NCBI RefSeq assembly: GCF_035222275.1
Contig: NW_026946359.1
Coordinates: 6,634,001 to 6,698,000 of the forward strand
Direction: 5' to 3'
Length of the DNA stretch: 64,000 nt
Origin: Podospora bellae-mahoneyi
Lineage: Eukaryota > Ascomycota > Sordariomycetes > Sordariales > Podosporaceae
Shown here: piece after piece, positions 25,007 to 39,527 of the stretch
Numbering within the stretch: the stretch's first letter is position 1
Layout: the number at the start of each line of letters is the position of its first letter
Program-made: the position numbers and the translations under genes
Notes under the pieces: model-generated
The model's database searches: none
What the model saw: only the letters and a program-made list of their open reading frames with translations
What the model was told of the DNA's origin: nothing

Positions 25007-26482
25007 ATGTCTCAGGATCCTCAGTCTCCCACCCGTCAGGGTCGCCCCTCCATGACTGCTTCGATGCGGAGCAGTTCGTTTCTTAGAGAGCATCAGCAGT
25101 ACCGTCCTCCAAGCAAGCCCGAGAACCACTACGGAATCGACACGGTTGTGGAGGATCTCCAAGCCACCAGCGTGTCCCCCCCGCGCGAGATCTCTCCCTT
25201 CAAGGGAATCCCCTCAGCTGAGAACCCGCCCAGGATCGTCGATGGCCAGAGCCATGAGCTGTCGCATCCCAACTGCACGCCTTTGCCTGGCGCTTCCACC
25301 AACAGACTGATCGCTACTCTGTTTTACAAGTCCACTAACCCCAGAGTATCAAATGCTATCCCCTCACCGCAGCGCAATCCGTCTCCCAAGGGGAGCGGTC
25401 AGTCGCCCTCGGTCCGCGCCGCCGACTCGGACCTCCCCCCTACCATGGCGCCCACCAGCAAGCTCGACGACTTTCCCCTCGAGCCTCCCGCCACCGAGCC
25501 TGAGCCCCTCGATCACCTCTACGGCGCCAACGTCTCGCCGATGTGCATCGCCTCCTTCCTTCACCTCATGTCTACCTTTCCTCTCCCTGCCGGCTCGACC
25601 GACCTTCACTCTTCTCACCGCTGCCTGAAGATCGACCAGTCTCACCAAGAACACCATCCCACCGTCGTCGAGCTCACCCTTTCCCCGGCGCCCGCTTCCG
25701 ACTACCTTCCCCTGAAGGACCTCCGCAAGCACGAGCTCATCTACCGCTTTGAGAGAGAATGGAACGTCGACGTAGCCCTCCGAGCCGATACCCTCTGGCG
25801 CCGGTACCCCCGCTTGGTGGTGTTCGATATGGACAGCACCCTCATTACTCAGGAGGTCATCGATCTCCTGGCTGCCACCATCAAAGATCCCCCTGATCTT
25901 GCTGCCCGTGTGGCAGATATCACCCATCGCGCCATGATGGGAGAGCTCGAGTTCGACTCTGCCTTCCGCGAGCGCGTAAAGTTGCTTGCTGGCCTCCCAG
26001 GGACGCTCTTCAATGAGCTGCGCCCTGTACTTGACGTTACAAACGGTGTCAGACCGTTGATCAAGGCTCTCAAGAGGCTTGGCGTCAAGACCGCCGTCTT
26101 GTCAGGTGGTTTCTTGCCCTTGACCAGCTGGTTGGCTGGTGAGCTGGGAATTGACTATGCTCATGCCAACGAGGTTGTCATCGATGAGCAGACCGGGAAG
26201 CTGACCGGTGAGGTCAAGGGGAGGATCGTCGGAAAGGAGAGAAAGAGGGAGTTGTTGATCGAGATTGCAGAGAAAGAGGGCATCGCACTTGAACAGGTTG
26301 TTGCGGTCGGTGATGGAGCGAATGACTTGTTGATGATGGAAGCAGCGGGCTTGGGAGTGGCGTGGAACGCGAAGCCTATGGTGCAGATGGAGGCAAGCTC
26401 GAGGTTGAACGGGGATAGTCTTTTGGATTTGCTGCATTTGTTTGGGTTTACCGAGGAGGAGGTAAGGCAGCTATCAGCTTAG
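25007..26482 (+). CDS. SER2: Phosphoserine phosphatase
   Basis: HAD-superfamily enzyme that makes serine from 3-phosphoserine in the last step of the phosphorylated pathway. Single exon, 491 aa. The core has the nucleophile motif FDMDSTLITQEVID near residue 274, SGGFLPLTSWLA as the second motif, and VGDGANDLLMM near residue 434. The SerB-type alpha-helical cap follows the first motif. The N-terminal 180 residues are longer than in yeast Ser2 (about 309 aa in total). They include a low-complexity Ser/Pro stretch and an ACT-like segment, as in other filamentous fungi. The start is the first ATG, 24 nt after a probable leader; a shorter start is possible but upstream frame is closed. Confidence 0.93.
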   Translation: MSQDPQSPTRQGRPSMTASMRSSSFLREHQQYRPPSKPENHYGIDTVVEDLQATSVSPPREISPFKGIPSAENPPRIVDGQSHELSHPNCTPLPGASTNRLIATLFYKSTNPRVSNAIPSPQRNPSPKGSGQSPSVRAADSDLPPTMAPTSKLDDFPLEPPATEPEPLDHLYGANVSPMCIASFLHLMSTFPLPAGSTDLHSSHRCLKIDQSHQEHHPTVVELTLSPAPASDYLPLKDLRKHELIYRFEREWNVDVALRADTLWRRYPRLVVFDMDSTLITQEVIDLLAATIKDPPDLAARVADITHRAMMGELEFDSAFRERVKLLAGLPGTLFNELRPVLDVTNGVRPLIKALKRLGVKTAVLSGGFLPLTSWLAGELGIDYAHANEVVIDEQTGKLTGEVKGRIVGKERKRELLIEIAEKEGIALEQVVAVGDGANDLLMMEAAGLGVAWNAKPMVQMEASSRLNGDSLLDLLHLFGFTEEEVRQLSA

Positions 26483-27900
26483 GATAGGGAGGGATATATG
26501 AATCGAGTATAAAAGCAAGGGATGGGCAAAAAAAAAAAAAAAAAAAAAAAAAAAAGGAACAACACAGTGCCAGAGGATAAGGCTTTAGATTATACATCTA
26601 GCAGGTAGAGAGTGTACGCTGTGGGATGGTAGAGGTATAGCTATACACGCATGCCTGCAGCATTGCCTTGAAGACGAAAGATGGGTTGCTTGTCTCGTGT
26701 GATAATGCTGCTCTGCAATTGACAGACTGCACTGGGCGGTTGAAACTGAAGAGAGACGAGGCAGGTATGAGTTGGAATCCTTTAGTCCCAAGATATCGAT
26801 TCCAACCGTTAGGTATTCAATGTGTTCCCGATATGAAGCTGGAAGGTTGCAGATCGTTTATCGATACCAAGCCTGCGTGGTTCAAAACGCTCCACCAATA
26901 GTATCTCATCTTGACCTCATAAAAAGTTGTGAGCAGGGTTTAAAGATCATGTCTCGATTGGTTTGTTCGTCTGAGAAAGCGCCTGCCATTATGATAGACT
27001 GTTATTCTCCTGACAGCCCTAGAGTTATCTTTGTTGAACGCATTCTCTACCAGACATCTATGCCCTCGAGACGTAGAGTCACTTGTCAAGCTTGATGCTC
27101 GGTGCGTTCTATGGGTCCTAGACTTGGGATTGCTCCCATACGGTTGGTTGAGCTGAGGTTGAGGGCGGCTGGTCTGTGTAGATTGGAGCATGATACATGC
27201 CGAAGTTGAGTTGATTCGTGATTTGGTGTGTCATGGTGTGGGCACATTTGGTAGGTAACGGTAGGGTCAAACTCAGGGTTTGTGTGGTAACCTTCATCTT
27301 GGAAGCGCTGGCAGGTTTGAGGCCGTTGAACGCTGAGGACGGGTCGTGGTGACTTTGGGTTGAAGATGAGTCAAGCTTCACATCCTCATACCGTGGACAG
27401 AAAACGGTTTTGTCAATGGGGAAGCACATGGTTCCCTTGAGAAATATGCTGAAGAGAGAGTCCATAGGCCCCAAACACGATAGCCCTTCCGTGAGAGATA
27501 TGGATTGCTGTGAATGGATCTATTTATGCCTTCCAGGGCAGCCAACAGGCTTTCAACCATAGTTGACAGGTTTATTTGATATTTCAGAAGGCCCAAGTTA
27601 GATACCTGAATTACCTGACGTAGAATGGCTGCAGTGTTATCCAGAGCGTATATAATCCCATGGGGATAGGTGATGGAAAAGAAAAGCGGGGAGAAGGCCA
27701 CCCGTCTGGTATACAGAGATCTGGCTCCCAATAACTGGGTCACGAGAGAAAAGCCAAGCATAAGAAACCGCAGACAGCTATGCCGGTGAGCACGTCACTG
27801 CTCAAACCAATGGGCCGGAATCCAAGACACTCCTCAAGTGGACCGGGGCTCTACGCCGACGACTAGGCTAAGGCAGGATCATGTACAAGCATTCACATAG
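26483..27900. other. Intergenic, SER2 3' side
   Basis: Contains a 28-base A run near the SER2 stop and AT-richer sequence. Frames of about 120 codons occur on the minus strand (27118-27761) but have no recognisable domain or clear start, so I do not call them. Confidence 0.45.
26528..26555. repeat. A28 homopolymer
   Basis: Twenty-eight uninterrupted A bases lie 45 nt after the SER2 stop, on the sense strand, probably inside the 3' untranslated region. Confidence 0.9.
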
Positions 27901-29540
27901 GAGAGCGCCATGCTGGAGAGCTGTGACGAATCCAGAACCCTAGACGCAGATCTCCCGTCCAGTCAATGGCCAACCGGGCTGACGGGGGGCTTTGAGTCTC
28001 TCTCGGGCCGGATGACTCCTCAGGCCTCGAAAGCTACCCCCGTCCTATTCATACCCGAATCGATAGCCTTTGTCCACAACGGGAGGGACGGGTAAGGTAA
28101 CTCCAAGACTTTAGCTTCAAAGTGGGGATCTTGGGTCAAGAAAAAAGAAAATTCGAACCCAGCCAGGTACCGCTGCAACATCGAGCATGGTTTCTCGGGT
28201 ATCATTGTGCTCCCATCCCATCCGATACTATCTTGTAAGGTGTAGCCACAGCGAAGCATACTTGTCATGGACCAAAGCCACCACAGGTCTTGCTCGAGAT
28301 CTCGACGTCGATGGCGCCGCCAAAAGGTGCGAGATTTCCCTGGGCAATCCAACCATTGAGGTCGGTGAAGGGTGGAATCATACTTCCAGCAAACTCCCTG
28401 GAGAGTTGGAGGGTGGCCCGGCAACACGGTAGGCGGACCCCCCTGAAAGGGGCTCGGTGGGGTTTTCGAAACCAGAGATCTCTTCTCGAAAAAGCTTGAC
28501 GAAGCGTTGCCGTTGAGAAGCTTGGCAGCGGGAGCCCTGAGCCTCACAGGGACTATTACATAATATCAGTCGACGAGGTCACATCCAAGGCCATGATCGT
28601 ACCTCTGTAGGGAAAGGACCTTGCCGTGTTCGATGCAGGAAGACGCACCTTTACGTTGCCCCCGACCTCCTGGAAATCTCAAAGCAGGTCATTGGAGAGC
28701 TAACAAAGGCCTACCCTGAAGCTGCCGGGGAGCTATGTGGGATTCTTGGGTTGGCATCACCAAAGCTGTGTTCGTGTTGCCATGTCAACATCATGGTGAT
28801 CGGGGGAAGCCACCCTGAAAAAAAGATTTGCAAGAAATGCCTCTGTGAACTTGACAAATGGACTAGCTTGGGGTGGGCTGGCAGGCTGGGTGGGCTGGAC
28901 AACAGCTTCGCAGGCGGCCGACGCCAATGTCAACGTCAAGATGGGATGTCACAGACTCCAGATGGCACATTCGTATCGCAGCATTGTGGGTGGCGCACTG
29001 TCGGCGGTTTGGTATTGCATTCGCCTCGATGAAACTGAAGCACTTCTGCTATTGGCCCAGGCCAAAGCATTGGACGTTCTTGCCACCGTCCCCCGCGGCA
29101 AACCGTTCATGAAACCCCGCTTCAAACCCATTTTGAGAGGTGCCAATTCACGAACGAGAGAGGTTCGTGGTAGGGACTGTGGAAACAAAAGTTCTAAAGC
29201 TCGGTGCCACCGCAACACGCCGTGTCTGCCAAGCTGGGCTGGCTCGAGTGAGAGGCGAATCGAAAGAATCTCACGATTGACTCACGCGGCAAGCAAATCA
29301 AGCCCTGGAGCAATTGTCGCATGGTGTGTCGTTGGGCTGGAAGCCAGATGCAGCAGAGAGAAGCCCAAAGATTCGACAAGCAAACACTCCTCCCACCTTC
29401 CAAGTACCTCAGTATCTTAGCCATGTACCTCGAGCGGTCGCACGACCATTGGTACCACCCGGGCATCCTGGTGAGGACGGAAAATATCACAGCAAGGATT
29501 AGCATGAAGGAGGGGCTTATCGTCGTGGGCGCCAAGTGAG
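27901..29540. other. Possible unresolved or decayed coding region
   Basis: Not a recognised gene. On the + strand, protein-like segments occur in different frames: VLFIPESIAFVHNGRDG (ends 28091), LLEISTSMAPPKGARFPWAI (about 28290), EISKQVIGELTKAYPEAAGE (about 28680), and a terminal HPGILVRTENITARISMKEG stretch ending with a stop at 29539. Some junctions have GTAAGG donors and CAG acceptors with about 50-nt gaps. Joining others would need gaps of only 23-32 nt. A minus-strand frame of 175 codons (28020-28547) overlaps. A fast-evolving multi-exon gene and a decayed gene are both possible; I could not build a consistent model. Confidence 0.25.
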
Positions 29541-32012
<2,472 letters not shown>

Positions 32013-32814
32013 ATCATTTCTTCCACCTAAACAGCAAAAACAAAAATTCGCTTCCAGGGACACAGGTCATTGGCCACCGAAAGGAAAGCGTCACGCGATG
32101 TGTGTTGGCGCTACGGATCTCTTGGCTCAATTTGAGCAATCGGTTATTTGGTATGGGGCACAATTTTGAGGAGGGAAAGGTCACGGGTTTCTGCGGCAAA
32201 ACTTCTCATATGTGCTTGAGTACAAAATAGAGTCCCTTAGAGGTGATCACGAACGTTATGATCTTTTCTACTGTGAATATGTGTGCTTTGGTGTTGCTTG
32301 TGATTGTTACTCTCTCTTGATATGTTGTTGCCTGAGGTCATCACCTTTGCCTCTTTGAAGGTGGTGATGCTTGTCCATGGTGTTGTAAGTTGCGTGCTGG
32401 CACGCTGTTCTCCAATGATGTCATACCGTTCTGTGGTTCCACGCCATGATCTTGGCTTGTCTCTTCCCAAGCATCGACTCTCCCCACGTGGGGCCAACAA
32501 CGCATCCGACAGGCAGACTGACCTCTTGTTCACCGACGAGTTGAGACCCTCATGCCAATACAAAAGAACACCACCGCGGTCCAGCCATGCTCAAACATGA
32601 TCGACCGAGCGTTACCCCTCACTCGTTTGCTTCTCTATACTGACGGCCCAGAAAAATAGCCCTCGAGATGCATCACTATCCACGTCAGCCTCGGCTTGGC
32701 TTCTCGACATGGTGTTTATAATATTCTGCTGAAGCAGCGTCGATATCCTCCCGGGCTGTCCCAGTTCCTATCGGCATGAGCCTCGTCTGCCAATAACACC
32801 CATTTCGTATCTAG
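32013..32814. other. Intergenic, TEF1 to anion transporter
   Basis: No gene seen. A perfect 12-bp palindrome CCCCACGTGGGG lies at 32482-32493, about 320 bases before the next start codon. Confidence 0.55.
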
Positions 32815-34645
32815 ATGGCCAGGCAATCTTCGTGGTCCTCGAGGACTCTCGCCCACTTTCGTCAAGGTGGCAAACTGGAGCCGTTCAGACTTCTCAGGCA
32901 AGATGCTCGCAACCTTCGGAGGCGATGGGTGTCGGACTGGACAGTCTTCAACCAGCTCGTGGTAGCCAGCGCTGTCTACGTCTTTTTTACCAACATCCTG
33001 CCTGGCATCACTTTTGCGAGTGATCTGTACGTTCTCACTGGGAGATCGTGGGGGACGATTGAGGTTGTTTTTAGCACTGGGTTGTGTGGTGTCATCTTTG
33101 CGGTGTAAGTCACTGTCTGGAAGAAGTTGGGTATGGGTTTGGGGACTAATGGGATGTGCGTTGTGGTAGGTTCTCTGCTCAGCCGTTGACTATTCTTGGG
33201 GTTACTGGGCCGTTTTCGGTGCTGGCCGAGAATTTGTACGAGTTGTGTAGTGATAGCTTCAAGGTATGGCTGTTTGTGCATATATATATAGATATATATA
33301 TTTCTTTTTGAGAAGCTCAGTCTGACTGGATTAGGTGCCCTTCCTGCCTGTTATGGCCTGGTCTCTTATCCATTCGGCTTGGATGCATTACCTTTTGGCC
33401 ATCTTCAACGCCCACGACTGGACCATGCAGTATGTTACAGACTTCAGCGCCGATATCTTCTCGCTGCTCAACAGCATCATCTACTTCCACAAGGCCGCCA
33501 TGGAGCTCAAGCGGACGCACGAGCAGATGCCGCTGGACTCGTTTCTCTACGCCATGATTGGCGCTGTTGGGACGTGTTTGGTTGCTATACTCCTGTCCAC
33601 GGCTACAAAGTGGAAGCCCCTTCTTGGGCGTGTCATCCGGATGGGATTGTCTGAGTATGCAACTGCGATATCGATTATTCTGTTTATTGGGATTCCGTAT
33701 ATTGGAGACCTGGCCGACTTGGATCATGGCCGGCTTGCGGTGCAGACTTCTTTCCGGCCGACGAATCCAGAGCGCGAGATGTTTTTTGTGAGGTTCTGGG
33801 AGCTGCCTGTGGAGTGGGTGTTTATCTCGATCATTCCAGGGGCGATCATCACGATACTTTTCTATTTTGACCATGAAATCAGTAGCATCATCTGCACTGT
33901 CGACCGGTACGGGGTGAACAAACCTGGAGGATATGCATGGGATATTGCCTTGCTGGGCACGACAACGGCCTTGTGTGGGATATTGGGTATCCCGCCGGCC
34001 AACGGGCTGTTGCCACAGGCACCACTTCATTCAGAATCCCTGCGGCATTGGGTAGTTGATGAGGATCAAGTTGTTCCGGCCCCCGAAGAAGAAGAAGAAG
34101 AAAGCGGCGCCCATACGAACCTTGTTCCCAGGGTCTACGAACAGCGATACTCCCACTTCCTGCAAGCAGCCATGATAATGGTGTTTGTCAGCCCGCCTTT
34201 CCAGCGAGTCTTGGGTCTGACACCGACTTCGGTGTTGGCGGGATTGTTCATGTTTATGGGTTATCAGTCCCTCAGTGTGAACCCTATGCTGACGAGGTTC
34301 TTTCACTTGCTCACACCGCCATCTGAGCTGCCCGAGTTGCCTGCGGGGGTGGGTTGGGGAGGGGTGCATGCTTATACTGTCACGCAGATTTTGGTCACGG
34401 TGGGGATCTTTGCCGTGACGCTTACGGTTGCAGCGCCGGGGTTTCCGCTGTTGATCATCATCTTGGTGCCGGTGAGGTTGTGTGTGATGAATCGGGTTTG
34501 GGGGAGGGAGACGTTGAGGTTTGTAGATGGCTGGGCCTGTCGGGAGGGGAAGCCGGAGGATGATGGGATGGTGGGAAGGGAGGAGGGGTTTGTGGCCGGG
34601 GGAAGAGACGTGGAGGATGGAGGGGAGAGGTCCAAGAGTCAATGA
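32815..34645 (+). CDS. SLC4-family anion transporter, BOR1/bicarbonate type, three exons
   Basis: Integral membrane anion transporter; fungal relatives export borate (Bor1) or carry bicarbonate. Exons 32815-33104, 33170-33263 and 33335-34645 give 564 aa. It has the HCO3-transporter fold with about ten to twelve membrane segments. The early helix VVASAVYVFFTNILPGITFA is followed by the conserved LTILGVTGPFSVLAENLY segment. DWALLGTTTALCGILGIPPANGLLPQAP-like sequence (here DIALLGTTTALCGILGIPPA) marks the later core, and VLAGLFMFMGYQSL follows. A cytosolic Glu run (EEEEEES) sits in the loop after the core. Substrate cannot be told from sequence by eye. Plasma or vacuolar membrane location is likely. 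Confidence 0.9.
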
Positions 34646-35115
34646 CAGAAGGGGAGGGAGGTGTCTGGATGCCGAAATTGGACGATGTTTGGGAGTCCAT
34701 TCAGTTTCGGGGTCCGGGGACAGATGCCTTTATCATTCTTGAGCTCATTTTGTCACTGTCCAAGGTCGACATCAAGCATTAGAATAAGCACTTCGAACTT
34801 ATTTGACAGTTTCTTTTTTTTTTTTGCAACTATTTTGCAACTATTTACCTAACCGAACACCCGGCTCCCAAGAATCGAACAGCCAGTTCTCGAGAAGGGG
34901 TTAAAAGAAACTATGAGAGAAAGCCAACCGAAAACGCCTTGGTGTCAGTATCTGGTGTACACAACTTCATACCCATCGCTTTGAAAATGCAAACATCTAT
35001 CATCTTTGCCCCGCCCCCATTTACAAAACAGTCGTTCATCCTTGGCAACTCGCGTACATCTTGCTTCAGACTCAAAAAGAAGGAGAGAGAAGACAAAAGA
35101 AAAGGCGGGCATGAT
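34646..35115. other. Convergent 3' region
   Basis: Lies between the transporter stop and the end of the RTA1-like gene on the other strand. Includes a T run at about 34814-34825. No gene seen. Confidence 0.6.
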
Positions 35116-36311
35116 TTAAACATCACCATACCGGCTGTTCTGGTTCTGGTTGCCATTGTGATGCCCCTGGCTCTGGTAGTACCTCTGGTTTCCGAAACCG
35201 GCCGCCCTCCTCGAGCCCTGAGCGGACTGCCGGAGGACGTTGAGCTCCTCGTCGCTGGAGGTGGTGGCCGTGCTCTCGGACTTTCTGAACCCGCCCTGCT
35301 TCCTCCACTTGCTGCTCATCATGACACCGAACACCATGCAGGGGTTGAACACGTTCATCACCACCACGGCAATGAGGATCATGACCGACTCGAACGCGAT
35401 GAAGAGATCCTCCCTCGCCATGAGGGGGCCGTTCCAGCCCTCGGACAGCTCCGCGACACGGAAGCACGACCGCCAGAAGATGGCGACGGTGCTGACCGCG
35501 AGCGCGATCATGATGGCCTTGAACATGAACCCCTGACGGATGGACTTGGCAGGCTCGGCTTGCTCAAACCCGGCGTCGGGTCCGTAGGTCTTTTTGCGGT
35601 TGCGGACCCGGAGGAGGAACTCGCCCGACACGGCGAGGAAGACGGCGAGGATGAAGACCTGGAAGGAGAGACCGGCGATCATGATGTTGTTGCCCATGTT
35701 GAGGAGGTCGATGTCGTCCGAGGCGGCGGCGATGCCACCTCCCGAGGCTTGGAGGACAAGAGAGACGACGTCGCAGGGGATGAACTGGTTTTGGTCAGCA
35801 CTCTGGCCTTTCAAGATGTGAAGAAAAGTTGGGGCGGGCGACTCACGATGCGGGTATACCAACCGGCGGGCAACCTGCTGCTCTCCTCACCATAGACGCT
35901 CACCACCTTGGCCAGGCAAGTGTAGATACCCGCAGCCAAAAACGCCGGTCCAATCGTCAGAGTCACAATCTGAATCATGAAGCCCATGTCGTCCCAGGGG
36001 TTCTTGGCCGATGCGGCTCTCCCGGCGTAACCGACGATTTCACACAGCAGCCCAAGACACATCATGACGGTGAAAAAGGTGCCCTGGCGGCGGGAGCGGA
36101 AGTAGGTGATGATGAAGGCGATGAAGGAGATGCCGAAGAGGGCGGCGAAGATGGCGTTGGTGGTGAGGGAGGGGATCTTTTCCCAGACGCCCTCGATGGG
36201 AGGTTGGGCGTCGAAGCAGAACTGAGCTGTTGTGGCGGCGCAGTATTTCTCCCACGTGTCGTAGCCTTCGGGAGCAGGCCCGTGGTTGTCTTCGTTGGCA
36301 GTGGAGGACAT
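35116..36311 (-). CDS. RTA1-like seven-transmembrane protein, two exons
   Basis: Fungal-specific RTA1 family, linked to lipid translocation and resistance to membrane-active compounds. Exons 36311-35847 and 35784-35116 (transcript order) give 377 aa. Seven hydrophobic segments are visible, beginning NAIFAALFGISFIAFIITYF. The family hallmark region CLGLLCEIVGYAGRAASAKN follows the second segment, and PCDVVSLVLQASGGG follows the intron. The last segment ends NVFNPCMVFG, then a Ser/Asn/Gly-rich cytosolic tail (NQRYYQSQGHHNGNQNQNSR). The single intron is phase 0 with GTGAGT and a CTGAC branch. Substrate is unknown. Confidence 0.9.
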
Positions 36312-38847
36312 TGCGGCTGTTGGTGGTGGTGATCTGTTGGGAACGGTGTTGGAGACGGCGGGGATTACGGGCTAGGCCCAGTGGATAACGACGGTTGGGA
36401 GGTTCAAAGGCTGCTGTGTGAAGGTGTCGTTGCCTGTCTCTTATGTCCGATGAGTGGAAGTTGAAGAGATGATTGTATACGGAGTTCAGGTTCTAGATCC
36501 CAGGCGAGAGGGAGATAGAGGGGGTATAAGAGTTATAAGTGGAGGGGAAAGAGACTGATATCACAGCCTTCTTGCTGTGCCTGAAGGTTATAGTTTCAGC
36601 TTGAGCATGTCTCGGAGGACCGGGCGTGGTAGAGACTCAGGAGGAAGGGTCTTTTATGAGAGGTATGTTTGTCCATTGTCTGTCTCCGGTCCAGCCCCCC
36701 GTTCCCTTCACCATCGGACCCCGGGCTCCAATTCTTTCCTTTTTTGACCCGTTACCGCACACGAGGGAGTGTTCTTTTGTTTGGTACCACCGTGACGTAC
36801 CCCCCGTACCTGCCCCCGTTGGTGCCGCCGAAGGGAGGGGGTTGTCCTTGTCTCGGGAGGGCTATGCTGTCTGGATGAGATACAGGTCTCACCTATCAAC
36901 GGGCAAGGGTCTTGGTGATCTTGGGCCCGGGCATCAGGGCCTTGTAGACGTGGGCATGGGGAAAACAGAGAAAGGTGACGCAAGCAAATGCAAGCAGATG
37001 AGAGGTTGGCTTGTTCCGAGCCATTGGATCTTCGTGCCAGGTAGGGTTCTGACGAGAGGTTAGTTCAGTACAGTAAAGTGTACTGCGTTTGTAAGAAACA
37101 AACAGGCGGCAGGTTCTCAAAAATACACTGCCTCACTGACCGACCGACGCAACTGGTCGTGGCTCGTGGGTGAGACCCAGCCTTGTTCGCCTCGTGGACG
37201 TGGCAACCCATCGACCCGGTACGGAATCAACGCGCGCCAGCTGCCTCCCGTTGGTGATGCCGCACGGCGTGATGCGCTGAGGCTGCTTGAGCGCTGGATA
37301 GGAATTTGCTGGTGTGGTGCGATGGGATTTCCGAATTCACGTCCGACCAATCCTTCCTGGGACGACTGCAAAGAGATCAACAGGGGGCTCTCGGATGCAT
37401 TGGCTCGCACTTTTGTCTGGCTCTTTGGGTTATCTGCTTTGGCGCAAAATGTTGCTGTAAAAGCGGGAGTTCCCATTTGCCTGGGCGCGGGTACGGAACC
37501 GGAGTGCTATTGACATCTGCAGGGCCGAGACCAGCCGTATAATTGTTCGCCAGGCCCCCGTATCTGCTTCTAGAATTCCCATTATGCCACATGGCGGCGT
37601 GTCATCTACCAAGCGCGGAAGTAGTCCTTTGTTGGCGAGGTGAATTCCGAGCAGGCGACACCTCTCATAGGTAGTTCAGCATCGTGACCATCGAGTACTA
37701 AATCGTCGATAAGAGAAGAAGAAGATCACCCAAGTGAGCCGCAAAGCGCTCTGGGTATCGGTAATCTGTCATCCCTGATCATCCTCTCAGCAGAGGTCAG
37801 TGTCGACGGAGGTCGCGGATAACAAGGCGCACGTAGCCAACACAGGCAGATCCGAATGGGGTCATTTTTGGCAACAGAAGGATTCCCAGCCGGGCTTACG
37901 GAGATGCCAAACTGAAAGCCAAGACATCTATAAGATACCCTCACTCGCCGTCCCTCTCGCCTGCTCTGTCCTCGATTTCTCCAGCTTTTGTTCCTGTCTC
38001 ACACACTGCCTCCATTCCTCTCCCATACTTCCCGAAAGGACCGACAGTTCAAATCCTCGCTGAGACCCCGGAGAATGATAAAAAATAGGAACAGGCATAA
38101 GATCATCCCCTTCCACATGTCAACCGGGTTTTGGCCTCTCAACACAATGCATGCGATTAACCTGAGACATCACATTGGCACAGAAACTGAGATCCGTCCC
38201 CTCTCCAACACAAGGTAGGGTTCCATCTTCCCAGATCTGTTTGCGTCACCGCACCAAGCAAAGACCCTTGATCCAACCACCACCCAAGTATCAACTCGAG
38301 ATATTCTTCTGTCGGCCCTAATCGCCGCCCCCATTGCATGGAAAAAAGGCCTACGTAGAACGGAGCCGGAGCAACACCTCGTGCAACCCGCTCCCGCCTC
38401 TTCCCGCCGCCCAGCTGTGTAAGCTGAGCGCCCACGCCGCCCACCTGATTGGGCTCTCGCTGTTTCATCCTGCTGTACGTACACACTATCAGTAAGGCTG
38501 GCGTAACAGCCAACTCTGCCTGTAATGACACATACGGTATTTTACACCATCCTTGAGCCTCTCACATATCATCACACCGGCCGGGAATCTCTCCTAGATC
38601 TCCTCACCCCCTCCCCACTCTTCCAGTCGAATTCCGCCCCGTTTCCCCCGGTTGTGTGTAGGACGAGAGCGTATCGTCTTCGGCCCGAACGAAAAAGCAA
38701 AGCACAGGATACAGATTCAAGATAGGATCTGCCAGGCGGAAAGGAAGGATCTCGGACATTCAAGATCTGGTGCGTGGCACAACTCGCTTGCCTGAACCGT
38801 TCAGTGGTTGATATGGCTGCCTGCCCCGACTCACGCCGTCTTGTCAA
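36312..38847. other. 2.5-kb gene-poor stretch
   Basis: Contains the RTA1-like promoter (36312 to about 36600). A 115-codon + frame at 37166-37513 and others lack recognisable domains and splice support. I call no gene here. Confidence 0.45.
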
Positions 38848-39527
38848 TGCCCTGGCAGGGAGACATGGTGATAAAGCACATCAAGTTCCCACCGCTTCTT
38901 GACTCTCCTCTCTCCGATAAAACCGATGACACCCAAAGCTTGGAAACATCTCCATCCAACTCCCAGCATCGCACCCACGTGGACTTAATCATGGCTGGAA
39001 AAGATAACGGTGAAGCTCGCTACCTCGCTACCATGGTCTGGGGATGGCACCCTCTCAATCTTCTCTTCTCTTCAGCCAAAAGAGCCACGGGGCCGGAGGG
39101 TAAATTGGAGGTACACACAATAGGCAGCGAAAACAAAACCGCGAGGACCGGGATCCGATATCGCCATCCATCTGTCGGTCTTTCTGGCCGAGTTCCAGAC
39201 GATGACGATGAGACAGGCCAGATGTCTACTCTAACTCGCGTCTCAGATCTCAGATCAGATCTTCAAATCCCAACTAACCCTCCCGCTCTCCTCAAAGGGC
39301 CACTGAGGCGTAAATCTTCGAATCCACTTCCACATATCTTGTCCATGAATATCGCCCGACTGTTATTACTCTCTGTATGCGTATGTCTGTATCTATCCAA
39401 CTGTAGTAACCATGTATACCTATGCAAAAAAAAAAAAAAAAAAAAAAAAACCAAAAAAAAAAAAAAGAGGACTCGCAACCAGCAGTTCCAGGCCACAATG
39501 CCCAGCGACCAGATAGCGTGCTGTTAA
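38848..39527 (+). CDS. Hypothetical open reading frame ending in a poly-lysine tract
   Basis: From the ATG at 38848 the frame stays open for about 226 codons, including a run of Lys codons made by the A-rich repeat at 39426-39466. The sequence (MPWQGDMVIKHIKFPPLLD...) matches no family I know, has one hydrophobic stretch (ARLLLLSVCVCLYLS), and third positions are only mildly C-rich. It lies downstream of the lipase gene on the other strand and may be only chance or non-coding RNA. Confidence 0.2.
39426..39466. repeat. A25-CC-A14 homopolymer tract
   Basis: Two A runs of 25 and 14 bases separated by CC. Non-coding or part of the doubtful frame at 38848. Confidence 0.9.

Noticed and set aside
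28140-28165. tRNA T-arm-like TTCGAACC
   Set aside because: No matching stem, anticodon arm or acceptor stem could be drawn around it.
34868-34890. tRNA T-arm-like string on the minus strand
   Set aside because: The flanking five-base arms do not pair and no cloverleaf fits.
37166-37513. 115-codon + frame and overlapping minus frames
   Set aside because: No domain, no splice or promoter context, and both strands are open, as expected by chance in GC-rich DNA.
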